Under the pieces are notes generated by a model. It had not been told where the DNA came from, searched no databases, and worked only from the letters and a program-made list of their open reading frames with translations. 64,000 bases of DNA from Omphalotus guepiniiformis (Eukaryota > Basidiomycota > Agaricomycetes > Agaricales > Omphalotaceae): positions 916,108-980,107 of the forward strand of contig JAQOOI010000074.1 of assembly GCA_028554645.1 (NCBI GenBank), written 5' to 3'. Shown one piece after another: positions 41,899 through 52,919 of this stretch. How positions within the stretch are numbered: position 1 is the stretch's first letter; each line of letters starts with the position of its first letter. The position numbers were made by a program, and so were the translations under genes.

Positions 41899-41955
41899 AA
41901 GTCCAATGTCACACTTGGCTGCACGCGCCAAAATCGCTACGGTTTGGACCAGCCG
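41899..41955 (-). repeat. Right inverted repeat of the Academ-like element
   Basis: Plus strand AAGTCCAATGTCACA..GGACCAGCCG, inverse of 35036-35091. Outside it lies GGACCGTACGGACC (41973-41986), which may be part of the terminus. Confidence 0.6.
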
Positions 41956-42037
41956 TTTCTACGAAATGAGTTTGGACCGTACGGACCGACAGGCCATGTG
42001 GCCTCAATTTCTAGAAACGAGCTGGCAAGAGAGCCTA

Positions 42038-42127
42038 GTCTTTGACAAGCAATCCTCTTCTCTCACACTAAGCTCAACTCTTTCCCCAATCTTTGCAACA
42101 AGTAGCAGGTGAGTAACGAATTGTAAT
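42038..42127 (+). repeat. Remnant of the 5' LTR of Gypsy-3
   Basis: About 90 bp matching, in inverse orientation, the U5 end of the solo LTR at 46352-46437. Truncated on its left side. Confidence 0.75.
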
Positions 42128-43082
42128 AATATCTTGAGTCTTGCTTCTTTGCCTGTCACTGCTGGAAAGGGTGGCAGGCTGCATCTTGTTTGCAGGTTGC
42201 ACAGTCTTGTGTATTGATGTCTTTGGGCTCTGGAGGTTGGGTTCTGGGGGCAAAAGCCATTGTTGCTGCAAAGAGCAATGTGCTTGACACTATTGCTGCA
42301 AAGTGTTGAATGAAGTGCTAGAACACTTGTAGATACTATACAAATACTGTACATATCATTAGAAAGTCCTTCAAGTACATATAATACTATACTAATGACT
42401 TTAATACCTATTGTAGATAGTTATACCATGTATGTAGGGTCATTCTGGAGTGTTTAGAGTGCGCGCGAAAATGTGGACACTCATTTTCACGCCTCATGCG
42501 CGGCCTGACACAACAGGACCAAACAATATGTAAATCCTTACATGTCTGGAGAAATCTAAGACACTTGGAAAGCAATTCTTGTGCATTAAGCTACTATTAC
42601 AACGCTTTAGTGATCTCAGTGAACTGTAATTGAACTCTATTCATTGTGTCTGATCAGTGTATCACTGGTAGTGCATTGTCTTAGATTCTAACACAAAGAA
42701 CAGTAGTCTTTGTTGGGAAGCACCTTACCTTTAACAAGGAAAAGGGTGGCCATTATGGCTACATGCTAACCTTCTTGCTGGTCCCTAGGCATAAGGGGTA
42801 CCTGCTGTGCTGTATAGCGTTGAGCAACAAGCTGGTGTCTTTGGATGGCCATGAGCCTTAGGGCATAGACGGCAAACCAGTCTTAGGTGGGTATAGGAGA
42901 TGTGCAAATACGTCTCTGAAACCATTTGCTACATGGTTGGGACCCATGTAGAGATCCCCCATCCCATACATCAAGACTCTTCAAGATTTGTGCAACGCAA
43001 CATGTTGCTTTGAACTTTTCCTTCCTGTACTTTGTCTGCTGAAATAGGGATATTGTACTCATGCCATTTGCTAGCAGCCATG
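42128..43082 (+). other. Leader of Gypsy-3 with inserted solo LTR
   Basis: Non-coding leader between the 5' LTR remnant and the first ORF, split by the Copia solo LTR at 42304-42693. No gene and no clear primer-binding site were recognised. Confidence 0.45.
42304..42693 (+). repeat. Solo Copia LTR with target duplication
   Basis: 390 bp, TGTTGAATG..TCTAACA, flanked by CAAAG on both sides (42299-42303 and 42694-42698). It is the inverse of the Copia LTR at 53020-53409, with equal length and very few differences. It arose by recombination between the two LTRs of a full insertion. Confidence 0.93.
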
Positions 43083-43781
43083 CCATCACAATTTATTGTT
43101 GCTCGTAATGAATGCACTGCCCAGTACAAACATATCAAAATTTCTCAGAAGACACGCGCAAAGTTTGCCAATGTAGGCAAGCGTCGCAGACTCCATAAAC
43201 CGGAATACACTCCTGTTGTTTCACGCCCGCTCACTTTAGCAGAACGTATAGATCTTTCAGATAAGTGGAAGGTGGAGTTTACACAACAGACTCTGCTCTC
43301 TAGACTTGTCTTGGAAAGTCGTCGTTTGGAAGATCACATCACTGATCCACCCACTTCTCCTCTTAACATCACTTCATCATCACCTTCTCCAGTTCATATT
43401 CCTCCACCTGTTCCCTCCGACCTACACTTTCATCAAACCAAAATTCTCCATCACATCCAGGAGTTTGAACCTATTCTCTTTGCTACCAAGGTTCGACTTG
43501 AACCCATCTTTGACAAGTTGAATGAGGAGGATTGCAATGAGAGTTTGGAACTTGCTGTCAAGGTGTCCCTGGAGGTTAGAGACAGTTTATGGACCTGGTG
43601 GAACCATTTAGAGGAGTTGTATCAGAACCTAGAGGTGATTGGACATTCATTGACCAACTCTCAGTGGAGACAATTGCGGGGGGCTTTAAAGTGTATTGGT
43701 AATATATCATTCAAGAATCTAAATAGTTGTATACCAGAGATTTGTACTAAGTTAATGGAACTAAACTTCACATTCCCTTAG
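43083..43781 (+). CDS. Unknown ORF in front of gag in Gypsy-3
   Basis: 232 codons from MPSQFIVARNE. Not recognised. The N-terminus is basic (KTRAKFANVGKRRRLHK). A Pro/Ser-rich middle (SPSPVHIPPPVP) is followed by a helical C-terminal half with WTWWNHLEELYQNLEVIGHS. It lies within the element, on its sense strand, 133 bp before gag, and has no stop. It may be an accessory product of the element or a small captured gene. Conservation in other copies would decide. Confidence 0.45.
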   Translation, partial: PSQFIVARNECTAQYKHIKISQKTRAKFANVGKRRRLHKPEYTPVVSRPLTLAERIDLSDKWKVEFTQQTLLSRLVLESRRLEDHITDPPTSPLNITSSSPSPVHIPPPVPSDLHFHQTKILHHIQEFEPILFATKVRLEPIFDKLNEEDCNESLELAVKVSLEVRDSLWTWWNHLEELYQNLEVIGHSLTNSQWRQLRGALKCIGNISFKNLNSCIPEICTKLMELNFTFP

Positions 43782-43914
43782 AATACAATTCTCTTTATTG
43801 GTGTTAATGGCAAAAGGCGTGATTCTTTTCTTTACACTTTGATATTCTTCTTTATTGCGACTTGGCTGACTTTGAGGAGCAGAAATGTCCTCTTATTCCG
43901 CATACTAGCCCGTA

Positions 43915-45361
43915 ATGGAAATGGCTGATGTCAGCAATTGGGCTGATCTAGTTTCCAATGAAGTAAACATGGAAGCTATTGGTTTTGGCCAACCAGAACT
44001 AAGCACTCAAGTTACTCGCTTGTTCCGCAATGCCCATGAAACCACTACTACTGTGGTAAAGACCTATATTAATCAACATATCAGTGGGGTCACAGGCTGG
44101 ATGAATGGTGCCTTTGAAACCTCATACAATAGTATTGAAGGCTTAAAAACAGAAGTTAGAAGCCTTAGGCAAATTGTGGAAACACAAGCAGAACTCCTTA
44201 GAGCATACAAGGCTCAACTTGACAGACTCCCAGCAGATGCAGGTGCAGGTCCCTTCAGAGGGCCAAAGGTGCCTGAACCACCAACTTTTTTAGGGACAGA
44301 TAATAAGATGACCTTGGAAGATTGGTTGAACCAGGTTGCATTGTACTGTTCGTCTTTCAGGATTGTTACTGATCACCAGAAGATTGTTTGCACTCTTACA
44401 CGCTTACGGTCTCCTGTGACCACATACATGAAAAAGTACTAGAATGATAACAGACATGGTGAAGACCTTGGTTCCTGGGAAAATTTTGTTGAAGAGCTTA
44501 ATGCTATATATGGGCGCAGAGATGATAAAGAAGGTGCAAAGGAAGAACTCACGCAACTCTGGTCAAACAAAAACTTAGCAGGCAAGGACTTTATTAAATA
44601 CACTGAACAATATTGCACATTTGCATGCATTGTCAATTATCAAGATTCACTTTATGTTGATAAACTACGCGGTGTCATCCCACAAGAGTTGAGAAATTCA
44701 CTCATTATACTAGAAGTCTCTGGAAAAATTCCTGAGAAGTGGGAAGAATACTTGGAGTTGCTCTTGACAGCGTATAAAGCCCTGCACCCTGAGAAGACCA
44801 AGAGTTCAATCTTTGGGAATGACAGCAGCAAAAAAGGCAGTGGCAATGATAATCCTGATTCAGATGCGATGGAGATAGACACGGCGAAAAAGAGTAAGGG
44901 TAAAGCCCCAGGGCAGGCCAATTCTCAAGAGACAAAACAGAAGTATTGCCAGATATGTGCTGAAAAGGGCTACAAGTCAAAGGCAAAGTCCCACAACACT
45001 GTGGACTGCTATGACAAACCTGGCAATGAGGGAAAAAGGCCAACACCTAAGAACTCTGTGTCATCTACATCGACTCCTGGATCAAGTGACAAAGGAAAAC
45101 AACCTAGGCAAGGAGGCAAGAAGTCCCTTCAAAGCGCGCCTCTTGAAACTACTCAATGAGGATGATGATGATGGTGCAGTAACCCCAGCTGGAACTGTCA
45201 ACATCAATACTGCGAGTGTCAAGCAAAGAACCGTAACCCAGTCTGCTGAAACAGGGACAACTGTACAAGTCGATGAAGTGCAGGCGGGGCCTTCAGAACC
45301 GACGGGTCAAGATAAGAAGGTAAAGTGGCAATTTGACTTGGATTTTCCCATGGGACTGTAG
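43915..45361 (+). pseudogene. gag: Gag of Gypsy-3, with stop and frameshift
   Basis: Starts MEMADVSNWADLV. The first 90 residues are helical. The retrotransposon gag domain follows: PEPPTFLGTDNKMTLEDWLN, then after a premature TAG at 44440 DLGSWENFVEELNAIYG and FIKYTEQYCTFA. A zinc-knuckle-like YCQICAEKGY..HNTVDC is at about 44944-45010. The frame ends at 45157, and similar coding continues in another frame to 45361 towards the protease. The stop at 44440 interrupts the capsid, so this copy makes no full Gag. Confidence 0.82.
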
Positions 45362-45399
45362 AGGAGACTGTCTGTGATTTACAGTCCGGGAAAGGTATA

Positions 45400-45870
45400 T
45401 CTAATGTCGGTACTAAGCATAACTTAGTAGAAGTAGCACTGGAATCTTGTGTAAATAGTATTGCTCGCAACAAGAAATTATGTTTTAAACTTCCAGTGAC
45501 ACTTTGGGTATATGGAAAGAAAGTGCAGACCGAGGCTGTTGTTGATTCTGGGGCCACAACAAATTTCATCAACAAAACTTTTGTTGAAAATAATCACCTG
45601 GTAACACAAAAATTGGCAACTCCGTATGATGTACATAATGTGGATGGAACTCTCAATGTTGCAGGACAAATAAGAGAATATGTCTGTGTCTATATAGAAA
45701 TTGGCACACACAAGACAGCCCATTATCTGTTTGTCACTTAATTAGGGGACAAAGACATGATGATTGGGTACTCTTACTTGTTCAAACATAATCCAGAAAT
45801 TGACTGGCAGTCAGGGGAATGGGAGTTCACCAGGTGCCCAGATACATGTGCCACTAGAGCCCGTAAAACA
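45400..45870 (+). pseudogene. Retropepsin of Gypsy-3
   Basis: WVYGKKVQTEAVVDSGATTN contains the catalytic D-S-G at about 45547. After a TAA at 45739 the frame continues GYSYLFKHNPEIDWQSGEWE, the conserved stretch that leads from protease to RT in this type of element. The start of RT then fades and the deletion begins. Confidence 0.8.
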
Positions 45871-45988
45871 TGAGTTATTAAAGCAGGTGCCGATGAGCTT
45901 TAACTCAAGGCGGATTTGCCATGGGAATCTTCGCTGGACAATTTAGGAGAAGAAGACATGGACAATCCATATATTAACTGGGTCAATA

Positions 45989-46346
45989 TTGAGAACTCGC
46001 AGAACCATGAACAGGGCAAGACTACTTGCCACTGCAGAGTTTGCATATAATAACCAGGTGCATGAGGGGACAAAGGAGAGTCCCTTCTTCTTAGACTATG
46101 GTCGTCATCCAAGAGCTAATCCAATGCTCACAAGAGACACTCAAGAAGTTGATCTCAATGAAATTATGCAAAGAAGGCATGAAGCACAGGAGCAGGTGAA
46201 AGCAGCTCTTGTCCTAGCAGCAGAGTGCATGAAATGGTACTATGACAAAGCTGTACAACATGTTCCCTTTAAAGTTGGGGACAAAGTACTGCTGAATCTC
46301 ACAAATTACCAGACTACAGAACGGGCACTTCAACCCTGATATGAAG
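45989..46346 (+). pseudogene. Integrase C-terminal fragment of Gypsy-3
   Basis: RARLLATAEFAYNNQVHEGT and ESPFFLDYGRHPRANPML are the end of the Ty3/gypsy integrase core, followed by the helical VKAALVLAAECMKWYYDKA and FKVGDKVLLN. The catalytic D-D-E residues lie upstream and are deleted. The reading is cut at 46351 by an inverted solo LTR and resumes at 46763 (GPFEIVEKFSL). Confidence 0.85.
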
Positions 46347-46351
46347 GTCCT

Positions 46352-46757
46352 TATCACAATTCTTTACTCACCTGCTACTTGTTGCAAAGATTGGGGAAAG
46401 AGTTGAGCTTAGTGTGAGAGAAGAGGATTGCTTGTCAAAGACAATAAGATTTATCTTGAGTCTGAGCTTTAAGAGCTTAGACCTGTCTACTTATATACTT
46501 GGGCATCAGGACCCCAGATACCTTCTAAGACCCATGATACCTAGCTGACTGATCAATGATGTCATATGCTGACTGATGCGCTGACTGATGCCAAGACATA
46601 GCCCTGCCAAGGCTGATGCCAAGGTAGTCTAGACCATAGCCTATTCCCATATACCTAAGTCCTATCTAATCTAATCTAATCTATATCTAAGCCTTATGGG
46701 CATATGATAAAAGTCACTACATGTCACAGATAAACAGAATAAGGAAAAACTGTGACA
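46352..46757 (-). repeat. Inverted solo Gypsy LTR with target duplication
   Basis: 406 bp, on the minus strand TGTCACAG..GTGATA, flanked by GTCCT at 46347-46351 and 46758-46762. Its U3 part matches the Gypsy-3 3' LTR (47157 onwards), but the part after the TATATAAG box differs. Removing it restores the integrase frame. Confidence 0.92.
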
Positions 46758-46762
46758 GTCCT

Positions 46763-47118
46763 TTTGAAATTGTTGAAAAGTTCTCTTTAGATTAGCTCTA
46801 CCACCAAAGTTCAGAGCTATACACCCAGTCTTTCATGCTAGCAAGTTAGCCACCTACCGTGAACCAACCATCGCTGGTCAGAAGCAACCTACCCCTCATC
46901 CTGTTACTATTAGAGGAGAAGAGGAGTGGGAAGTGGAAAAAATTCTACAACACTGTGTTCGTGGAAAATCAACCCAATATCTGGTACAATGGAAAGGTTT
47001 TGGACGTGAAAGTGACAGCTGGGAGCTGGAGAAGAACTTGAAGAATGCTCAGGAGAAGATTCAGGAGTACAAGAAACTTGGATTTCAGGCTGCACGTACT
47101 ATTGAGTTAACTGACTAA
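46763..47118 (+). pseudogene. Integrase end and chromodomain of Gypsy-3
   Basis: After the solo LTR the coding resumes with LALPPKFRAIHPVFHASKLA and, after a hydrophilic linker, a chromodomain: EWEVEKILQHCVRGKSTQYL then VQWKGFGRESDSWELEKNL, ending at TAA 47116-47118. One TAG near 46793 interrupts it. The chromodomain confirms chromovirus membership. Confidence 0.85.
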
Positions 47119-47156
47119 ATATCTTCTCATTGGAGCTCGAACCTGAAGAGGGGGTA

Positions 47157-47530
47157 ATGTCACAGTTTTTCCTTATTCTGTTTATCTGTGACATGTAGTG
47201 ACTTTTACCATATGCCCATAAGGCTTAGATATAGATTAGATTAGATTAGATAGGACTTAGATATATGGGGATAGGCTATGGTCTAGACTACCTTGGCATC
47301 AGCCTTGGCAGGGCTATGTCTTGGCATCAGTCAGTGTATCAGTCAGCGTATGATATCACATATGACATCATTGACATCATTGATCAGTCAGCTAGGTATC
47401 AAGGGTCTCTGGGGTCCTGATGCCCAAGTATATAAGGGCCTGATCGGGTGAACGTGTTATGGCAACAAGAGCTTGCCTCAGCTCATTAGTCACATCATTA
47501 GTCACATTAAGTCACCTAAGTAACACGTTA
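47157..47530 (+). repeat. 3' LTR of Gypsy-3, right end uncertain
   Basis: Starts TGTCACAG after GGGGGTAA. It matches the solo LTR (46352-46757) up to the TATATAAG box at about 47432, then differs completely. Within the divergent part AACGTGTTA (47451) and TAACACGTT (47521) form inverted ends about 80 bp apart. Confidence 0.7.
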
Positions 47531-47559
47531 CCAAGAATGTCTGCAAGACTGAAAAAATG

Positions 47560-47881
47560 AGCTTTCTCTCTTCTTCCTTCCATGGTGTCACTGCGGCTTC
47601 AGTTGCAGACTCCACGAAGATCACTTTCAGCATTCTCCAGACACTATTTATGAGAACAGAAGAAGCAGGAAGCCCGTCAACGCTTGCAGAGGCTGGCAGT
47701 TTTGGCTTCTATCTGTGCATCTGTTGCCTTTGCAGCGTCATCTGAGACTGCAATCCCTACACCCATCCCAATGTACACATCTGTACTCACTAGTCGCCGC
47801 TAGCTTGATGAACTGCTCAACGGACATCCATTACGCTTCCGTGAGCAGCTCGGTATGCCTAAATATGTCTTTATGTGTCTA
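47560..47881 (+). pseudogene. PIF/Harbinger transposase N-terminal fragment
   Basis: One plus frame gives KKQEARQRLQRLAVLASICA, then SVLTSRR, a TAG, and LDELLNGHPLRFREQLGMPK with YVFMCLL, the N-terminal signature of basidiomycete Harbinger transposases (L-L-x-G-H..R..LGm..vF..L). No catalytic part is present. The Helitron end seems to cut it at 47882. Confidence 0.6.
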
Positions 47882-47997
47882 CTAGGATTTGCATTACGAG
47901 CTAGGCTCCTACTGCATAATGGGTGAGCGTAATTTATCACGAAAAAGCATTTACTATATCTTTGTATGTAGTAGACAGAAATTAAGAACAAATTAAT

Positions 47998-50327
47998 CAT
48001 CATAAAATTCTAAGTCACTAAGGTCAACTCCATAGTCATCAAGAACTTTAATCCCTCTCTTCTCTGAACATCATCCTGCAACATTTTTCTTGTTGGAGTT
48101 TCCTTGTCTTTACGCAAACGACCTTCTGGGAATGGATCACAGAAAGCAATTCCTTTCAAGGTCTTCACTCTGGATATGGCCACAAAGGACAATCCTGAGG
48201 CAAAATCCTTCTCACTAAGAGAAATAGTGGCCTTGTCTAGAGTCAAACCTTGACTCTTGTGAATTGTGATAGCCCAAGCCAGAGTAAGAGGTAGCTGTGT
48301 CCTGCTCAATTCAGTGTCCCCTCTAGTATGCCATCTGGCTGTCATAGGAGCAATGGGAATCCAGGAAGCATCAACTCCTTCCCAGCCCAGATTTGGAGGA
48401 CCTATAATAGATCTCAGTACAATGCTTGTTGCAGAAAATTTGTCATTTACCTGAATATCCTTCACATTCCACAAACACTACAGAAGGTAGATCTCCATGC
48501 TGAACATTTGCTGAGGGATCATACCAAATCTTCCTAACAAAGCCTCTTGCACCATTCACCAGACCTATATAAACATTAAAACATTACTTCAGCAAAGTAG
48601 AGCACTAGAAATCACCTTTAGAAGTCCACAAATTTCTTGTAATCATAACTCTAGCACCTTCTGCCAAAAGAATTTCCTTTTCCAACCCTTTAGCATCTTC
48701 TTCTGAAGCCTTTTTAGCTTCAGAGTTGTTGTGTTTTGCTTTACAGCGAACAACTGGCCCACCACAGTTGGCTAGATGCAAGTGATTAAGAGTCTTGACT
48801 TGTTCTCTCTGAGGAAGCAAATGAAGGGCTTTGTCATGTTCAGAATGTTCCTCAGGAGAGAGGTTTTCCCAAAAGCGAGTTCTGAATTGCTGATAATCAG
48901 CAGAAGTGGACTGATAGTCTCGTAGACGGGGAAGCATATTTCTAAACAGCTCTTGCTCTGGATTACCTCCAGCTTGACGGAAGATTTGAGTGAGAGTAAT
49001 AGACTTTGTGAAAGCATGGTATGTCTGAAACCCTTCAACCTTTAGAAGTGGTGGATGACTGTTTGGCTTTTGATGACTAGTGGAATAGAGAGGAGACTCT
49101 CCAACAGGAGGGAGCTGAGCAAAATCTCCAAATAGCAAAGTGGGAATATCACCCAAGACTTCATCATGAGTATCAGGCTGAGCTTGACGAAGTTGTCTAT
49201 CAACCTTTCCAAACTGCTTTTGGCCAATCATTGACTTCTCATCAATAATAAGCAGTTTAGCAGAGTTCCATCGAGATTGTATGCGCTTTGAAGAGTTGGG
49301 ACCAAGCTGTTCAAACCCAGTAGTAGGATCCCTAACTGGAATATTGAGACCATAATTCAATGTCCAACCTCTAATACCAAAGGCAGCAACACCTGTTGGG
49401 GCTAGTCTAGCAACTGGATCACAATCATCTCCCAGCTCATCAGCAAAGTGCTCTCTAAGAGCATGTGTGATAGCCCATATCAAGTAGGACTTTCCAGTGC
49501 CTGCAGTTCCATCCACATTGATCCTAAGAGTAGGAGGCTTGTTTCCAGGGTCTTGCTTGAGTTTTCTGAAATAAGCCATGACTTGAAGGAACACAGTCCT
49601 CTGAGAGCCTTTCAGTGTCTGGTAGGGAGCCTCTGGTAGAACCTGCACAACATCATTGGGAGATTCCTTGACAGAGTCTATGAGCCATTTTGCTGCATCA
49701 TTAGAGACATGTCTTGAAGGAGAATGCTGATGCCAATCATACAACAGATCCATGTCCCTTCTTCCAAGTGTAATCACATTGGTTTGAAGAACAGAATGTC
49801 CAGGAGCTTGAGCAGCCTCAACCATCCATTGAAGCTGAATTGGTGCATGGTCAGGGTCATCATCAGGAACAGATTCTGAGTCTGAGTCTTCCTGATCCTC
49901 CACCTCAGGAACCACTTTGGGTAAACTATCAATGTGGACATGGTCATTGTCCAGACATGAATTGACAAATGCATCTGTATAAGTGGTCCATCCATCTAGG
50001 ATCTCCTCTGGACTCTTTTCAAATGGATGATGTAGAACCAATCTTGCATAGCAGTACTTCTCATATAGGTCTGGAGATGAGGGATCTGGAGGATAGAGAG
50101 GTCAAACACTAACAACAAAGGGCAGTGCACAAGTGCGTTTGTGATAACCACCCTTCCAATCCCAGTTTGTAGCAAATTCCAGTAGAGACACATTCTTGAG
50201 TTCAGGTAGAGTAAGGACTGGGCGACTTGTGTAGTGCTTAATAATTGATTTTCTCTCCACAGTGGAATTTTCAAAGTTTAGAAAAGTGGTAGTGACACCT
50301 GGAGTAACACAGATACTGCGAATTTGT
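47998..50327 (-). pseudogene. Helitron PIF1-like helicase domain
   Basis: Walker A is DGTAGTGKSYLIWAITH (about 49520). Walker B is KLLIIDEKSMIG, followed by LLFGDFAQLPPVGE. After introns at about 48616-48560 and 48454-48402 come NGARGFVRKIWYD, GWEGVDASWIPIAPM, and LAWAITIHKSQGLTLDKATI with VAISRVKTLKGI, the C-terminal helicase motifs. The natural end is acidic (VDLSDLEFYDD) at 47998 but needs a one-base shift near 48030. Stops near 50330 and 50100 separate it from Rep. It unwinds DNA during rolling-circle transposition. Confidence 0.88.
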
Positions 50328-51773
50328 CAAGAGGAAACTGTGAGAGGGCACTGAAATAGGATGTGACAGGTTTCCTGAGCTGATATATCACGTTCAGCTA
50401 CAAAAGTTGACAACATCTTCTGATAGGCAATTTTAGCAGGTGTTGTAGTGTCAAGTCGTGAGATAGCAGTGTGTAGAATGCTTTTATAGATAGTGGATGT
50501 GGTCTCAGCCTTGCTTGCATACTTAGCAACATATGCAATGACAGCCTCTTTGTTGATAACAGGACGTATGTCAATGTTTGCACGCCATCCCAGAGTAAAA
50601 GCAGGATTATAAGAATTTAAGAGTGGGTCGTTTCTGCGAGTGTGAAGTTCAGCAAAGTCACGGCCAGGGTCCTTGACATATTTGGTTTTGTCACGAGTCT
50701 TGTGAGAGAATCCAAATCGACAGAATGTCTCACTTGTTCCTTTCTTGCGCCGCAGACAGTATCCAGTAGTACATTGTCCATGTCTTTGAAAGCGATTCAA
50801 GCACTGAGCTAGCTCTCGCTTAGTGTCCTGAAGTGTATCAAATAGCATAGCTGATGGATGGATTGCTGCAGGTGGACAGTTCTTGTCAGGATGCCAGGTA
50901 GAGACTCGCAGATCCCAAAAATCAATAAATGATTGCAGCTGCTCATTGTTTGAAATATCCAAGGTGTCAACAGATGGAGCATCATGCAACCACAAAAAGC
51001 CATGTACATGACTACTGCCTCGATGCTGCCACTCATATTTCCACCACCAATCCTTGACTTTGAATTTGGGCTTTAAGAAGTGCTCAAAGTATATCTGCCA
51101 TTGCTTTTGAAAGTAGTATGCTGCAATTGCGGGATTGTTGTTCAAGTCATGCAAACGTACACGGTATGAGTGTGGACCTTCAGGTGCTCCATGCGCATAG
51201 GATGGCATATGCTGGTGCATGTCTGGCCACTGTACATCTGCAGAAGATGCAGTGATGAATGTATGAGGTGAACCACATTCAGGAGACCGAATTTGTGCGA
51301 GTAGGTCACTTCGAGCCTTCGACCAGTAGGGACGGGAACCTGGTAGTTTAGTTGCAGCCTTTGAAACACGTTGAGCCAAGTTCTCTACTTCTCCAGTTTC
51401 AAACATTTCCTGGATATCAGCCACAGTAAGTGCTCCATCATCTTTGTGAGTGGTAGTGTACCAGTTTGCTTCCTTTCTAGCCTTGTCCTGCATAATAGTA
51501 TTAAGAACCCAATATCTAAAGCGTGGATGACGAGCAAAACGACCACCTCTCAGACGAAGCAAATGAGCAGCCCATTCAACCATTTTGACCTTTTGAGTGC
51601 GATTGGCATTGAAGTCTGCCTGCCTAGTGGGAAAGAGAGTGGGAAAGGCATCAATAGCAATTGGTAAGCCATGATGCTCATTAAGAGGAGTACCATGAAC
51701 CACATGCATAGTAAGCACAACTGGAGTATCACTATGGAATGCTGCTGCTCTGAGCTGTTCTAGCTCAGTGTTC
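50328..51773 (-). pseudogene. Helitron Rep (HUH endonuclease) domain
   Basis: A frame of 463 codons (51718-50327) carries GLPIAIDAFPTLFPTRQADF, the Helitron-like N-terminal domain, then HRGSSHVHGFLWLHD with the H-V-H metal site (about 51015) and VIAYVAKYASKAE with the two tyrosines four residues apart (about 50530). These are the nicking and joining residues of a Y2 HUH endonuclease and all are intact. A TAG at about 51773 separates it from the N-terminal frame. It nicks and transfers the strand in rolling-circle movement. Confidence 0.9.
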
Positions 51774-52919
51774 TAGTTGGTAGTAGCTGGAACAAAACCA
51801 CGGGAATACAGAGGCTGTCCAGATGGATCCTCTGATGACTCAGTCTCATTTTCTTGAGGTGGGCCTTCTTCAGGAGGTTCCTCCATATCCTCGTGTATAA
51901 ACTGAGCTGTCTTCTGGTAACTGAGCCAAAGCATTTGGATCGACTGACACTCGACCTGATAGAAATGTGTGATGATTCTGCTGCAAATACTGCAACCATC
52001 TCTCTATAGGAGCACGCCATACACGGAAATCCTGAGTAGCTGCTAGATTGTTGTCGGTTTCCATTCCCTTGCGCCGCATAATCAACACATCACAGTGCTC
52101 AGGCAGCAGAGGTACCTTTGCATGGAAAGAGGCAGTGTCTCTGGGGAAATTGCATGTATATCCAGTATATTTATACTGTCCTCCCTGCACCTGCCATACC
52201 TGGACCAATGCATGCACTGGAGAGATAAGCATTTCCTCCATCTGGGTCAATTCTGGTAACTCTGATAGATCAGGACCGGGATACATGAGATTTATCTCCT
52301 GGAACTTTGTACTTCGTCTACACTTGGAGCAGCGACCATGCCAATCAACATCTAAGTCAAACCATTCCTCATGACAGTGTAGACAATGCTCCATATGGAT
52401 GTTCATAATCTTCTGACGGACATTATTGAGTAGAACTTTGTCCTCAGGAGAAACAGCAGACTGATCAAGGGGTGGGACAGGGTGATTTGGAAGAGCAGAG
52501 TCATCAAGGCCATTAGGAGCCAACTGAGAAGGAAGTTGATTATTTGGATCAGGAGTAATCTGTTCTTGTTGCACCACTCTTTCACGTGCTCGACGCTGTG
52601 CTCTTTGACGACGTGCATTCTCATTGCAGCGAGCACATTGTTGATTGGGCCCATAGATATCTTCACGGACCCAATGTTTGTTTCCACAACAGTAAAGCAA
52701 GCCAGAGTGATCCGAGTCAGTATAGCGCGCAGGATGATGTCTGATATTTAAATCACGAGAGCGGCATGCATTACATGTATCCAGTTCACCGAACTGATGT
52801 GTGAGAACCCAATGATGACGTCTTGTACACCACAGAGACCCCACATGCTGACTATCAGTATAGCGAGCTGGATGCCGTACACACATAGGATGCGGATTAG
52901 TTGTTCGGGTACCGGCCAC
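51774..52919 (-). pseudogene. Helitron N-terminal DUF6570-type domain
   Basis: The frame starts with cysteine/histidine-rich repeats (MCVRHPARYTDSQHVGSLWC and a second similar unit), suggesting zinc binding, then CARCNENARRQRAQRRARER, a C-x2-C plus basic region. The DUF6570 part has CHEEWFDLDVDWHGRCSKCR, then LSELPELTQMEEMLISPVHA and FHAKVPLLPEHCDVLIMRR. The true start is not visible; no ATG precedes the region, and 5' sequence may have been lost at the Copia junction. It precedes Rep in fungal Helitrons; its role is unknown. Confidence 0.75.

Larger units (their letters stand above)
35036..41955. mobile_element. Academ-like DNA transposon: DUF6589 gene plus RecQ-like helicase
   Basis: Two divergent genes lie between inverted repeats. 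The left repeat (35036-35091) and right repeat (41899-41955) share 22 of 30 outer bases and a perfect 15-bp inner block (TGTGACATTGGACTT), with a gap between. Similarity may extend outwards. The content, a large fungal DUF6589 protein and a superfamily 2 helicase, fits what I remember of helicase-carrying Academ transposons reported in fungi; that assignment is from memory. Both genes are decayed. No target duplication was identified because both flanks are damaged. Confidence 0.6.
42038..47530 (+). mobile_element. Gypsy-3: internally deleted chromovirus
   Basis: Order: truncated 5' LTR (42038-42127), long leader, an unknown ORF, gag, protease, then directly the end of integrase and a chromodomain, then a 3' LTR from 47157. 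RT, RNase H and most of integrase are deleted at about 45900-45990. A Copia solo LTR (42304-42693) sits in the leader and an inverted Gypsy solo LTR (46352-46757) in integrase. The right end is not certain. Confidence 0.82.
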
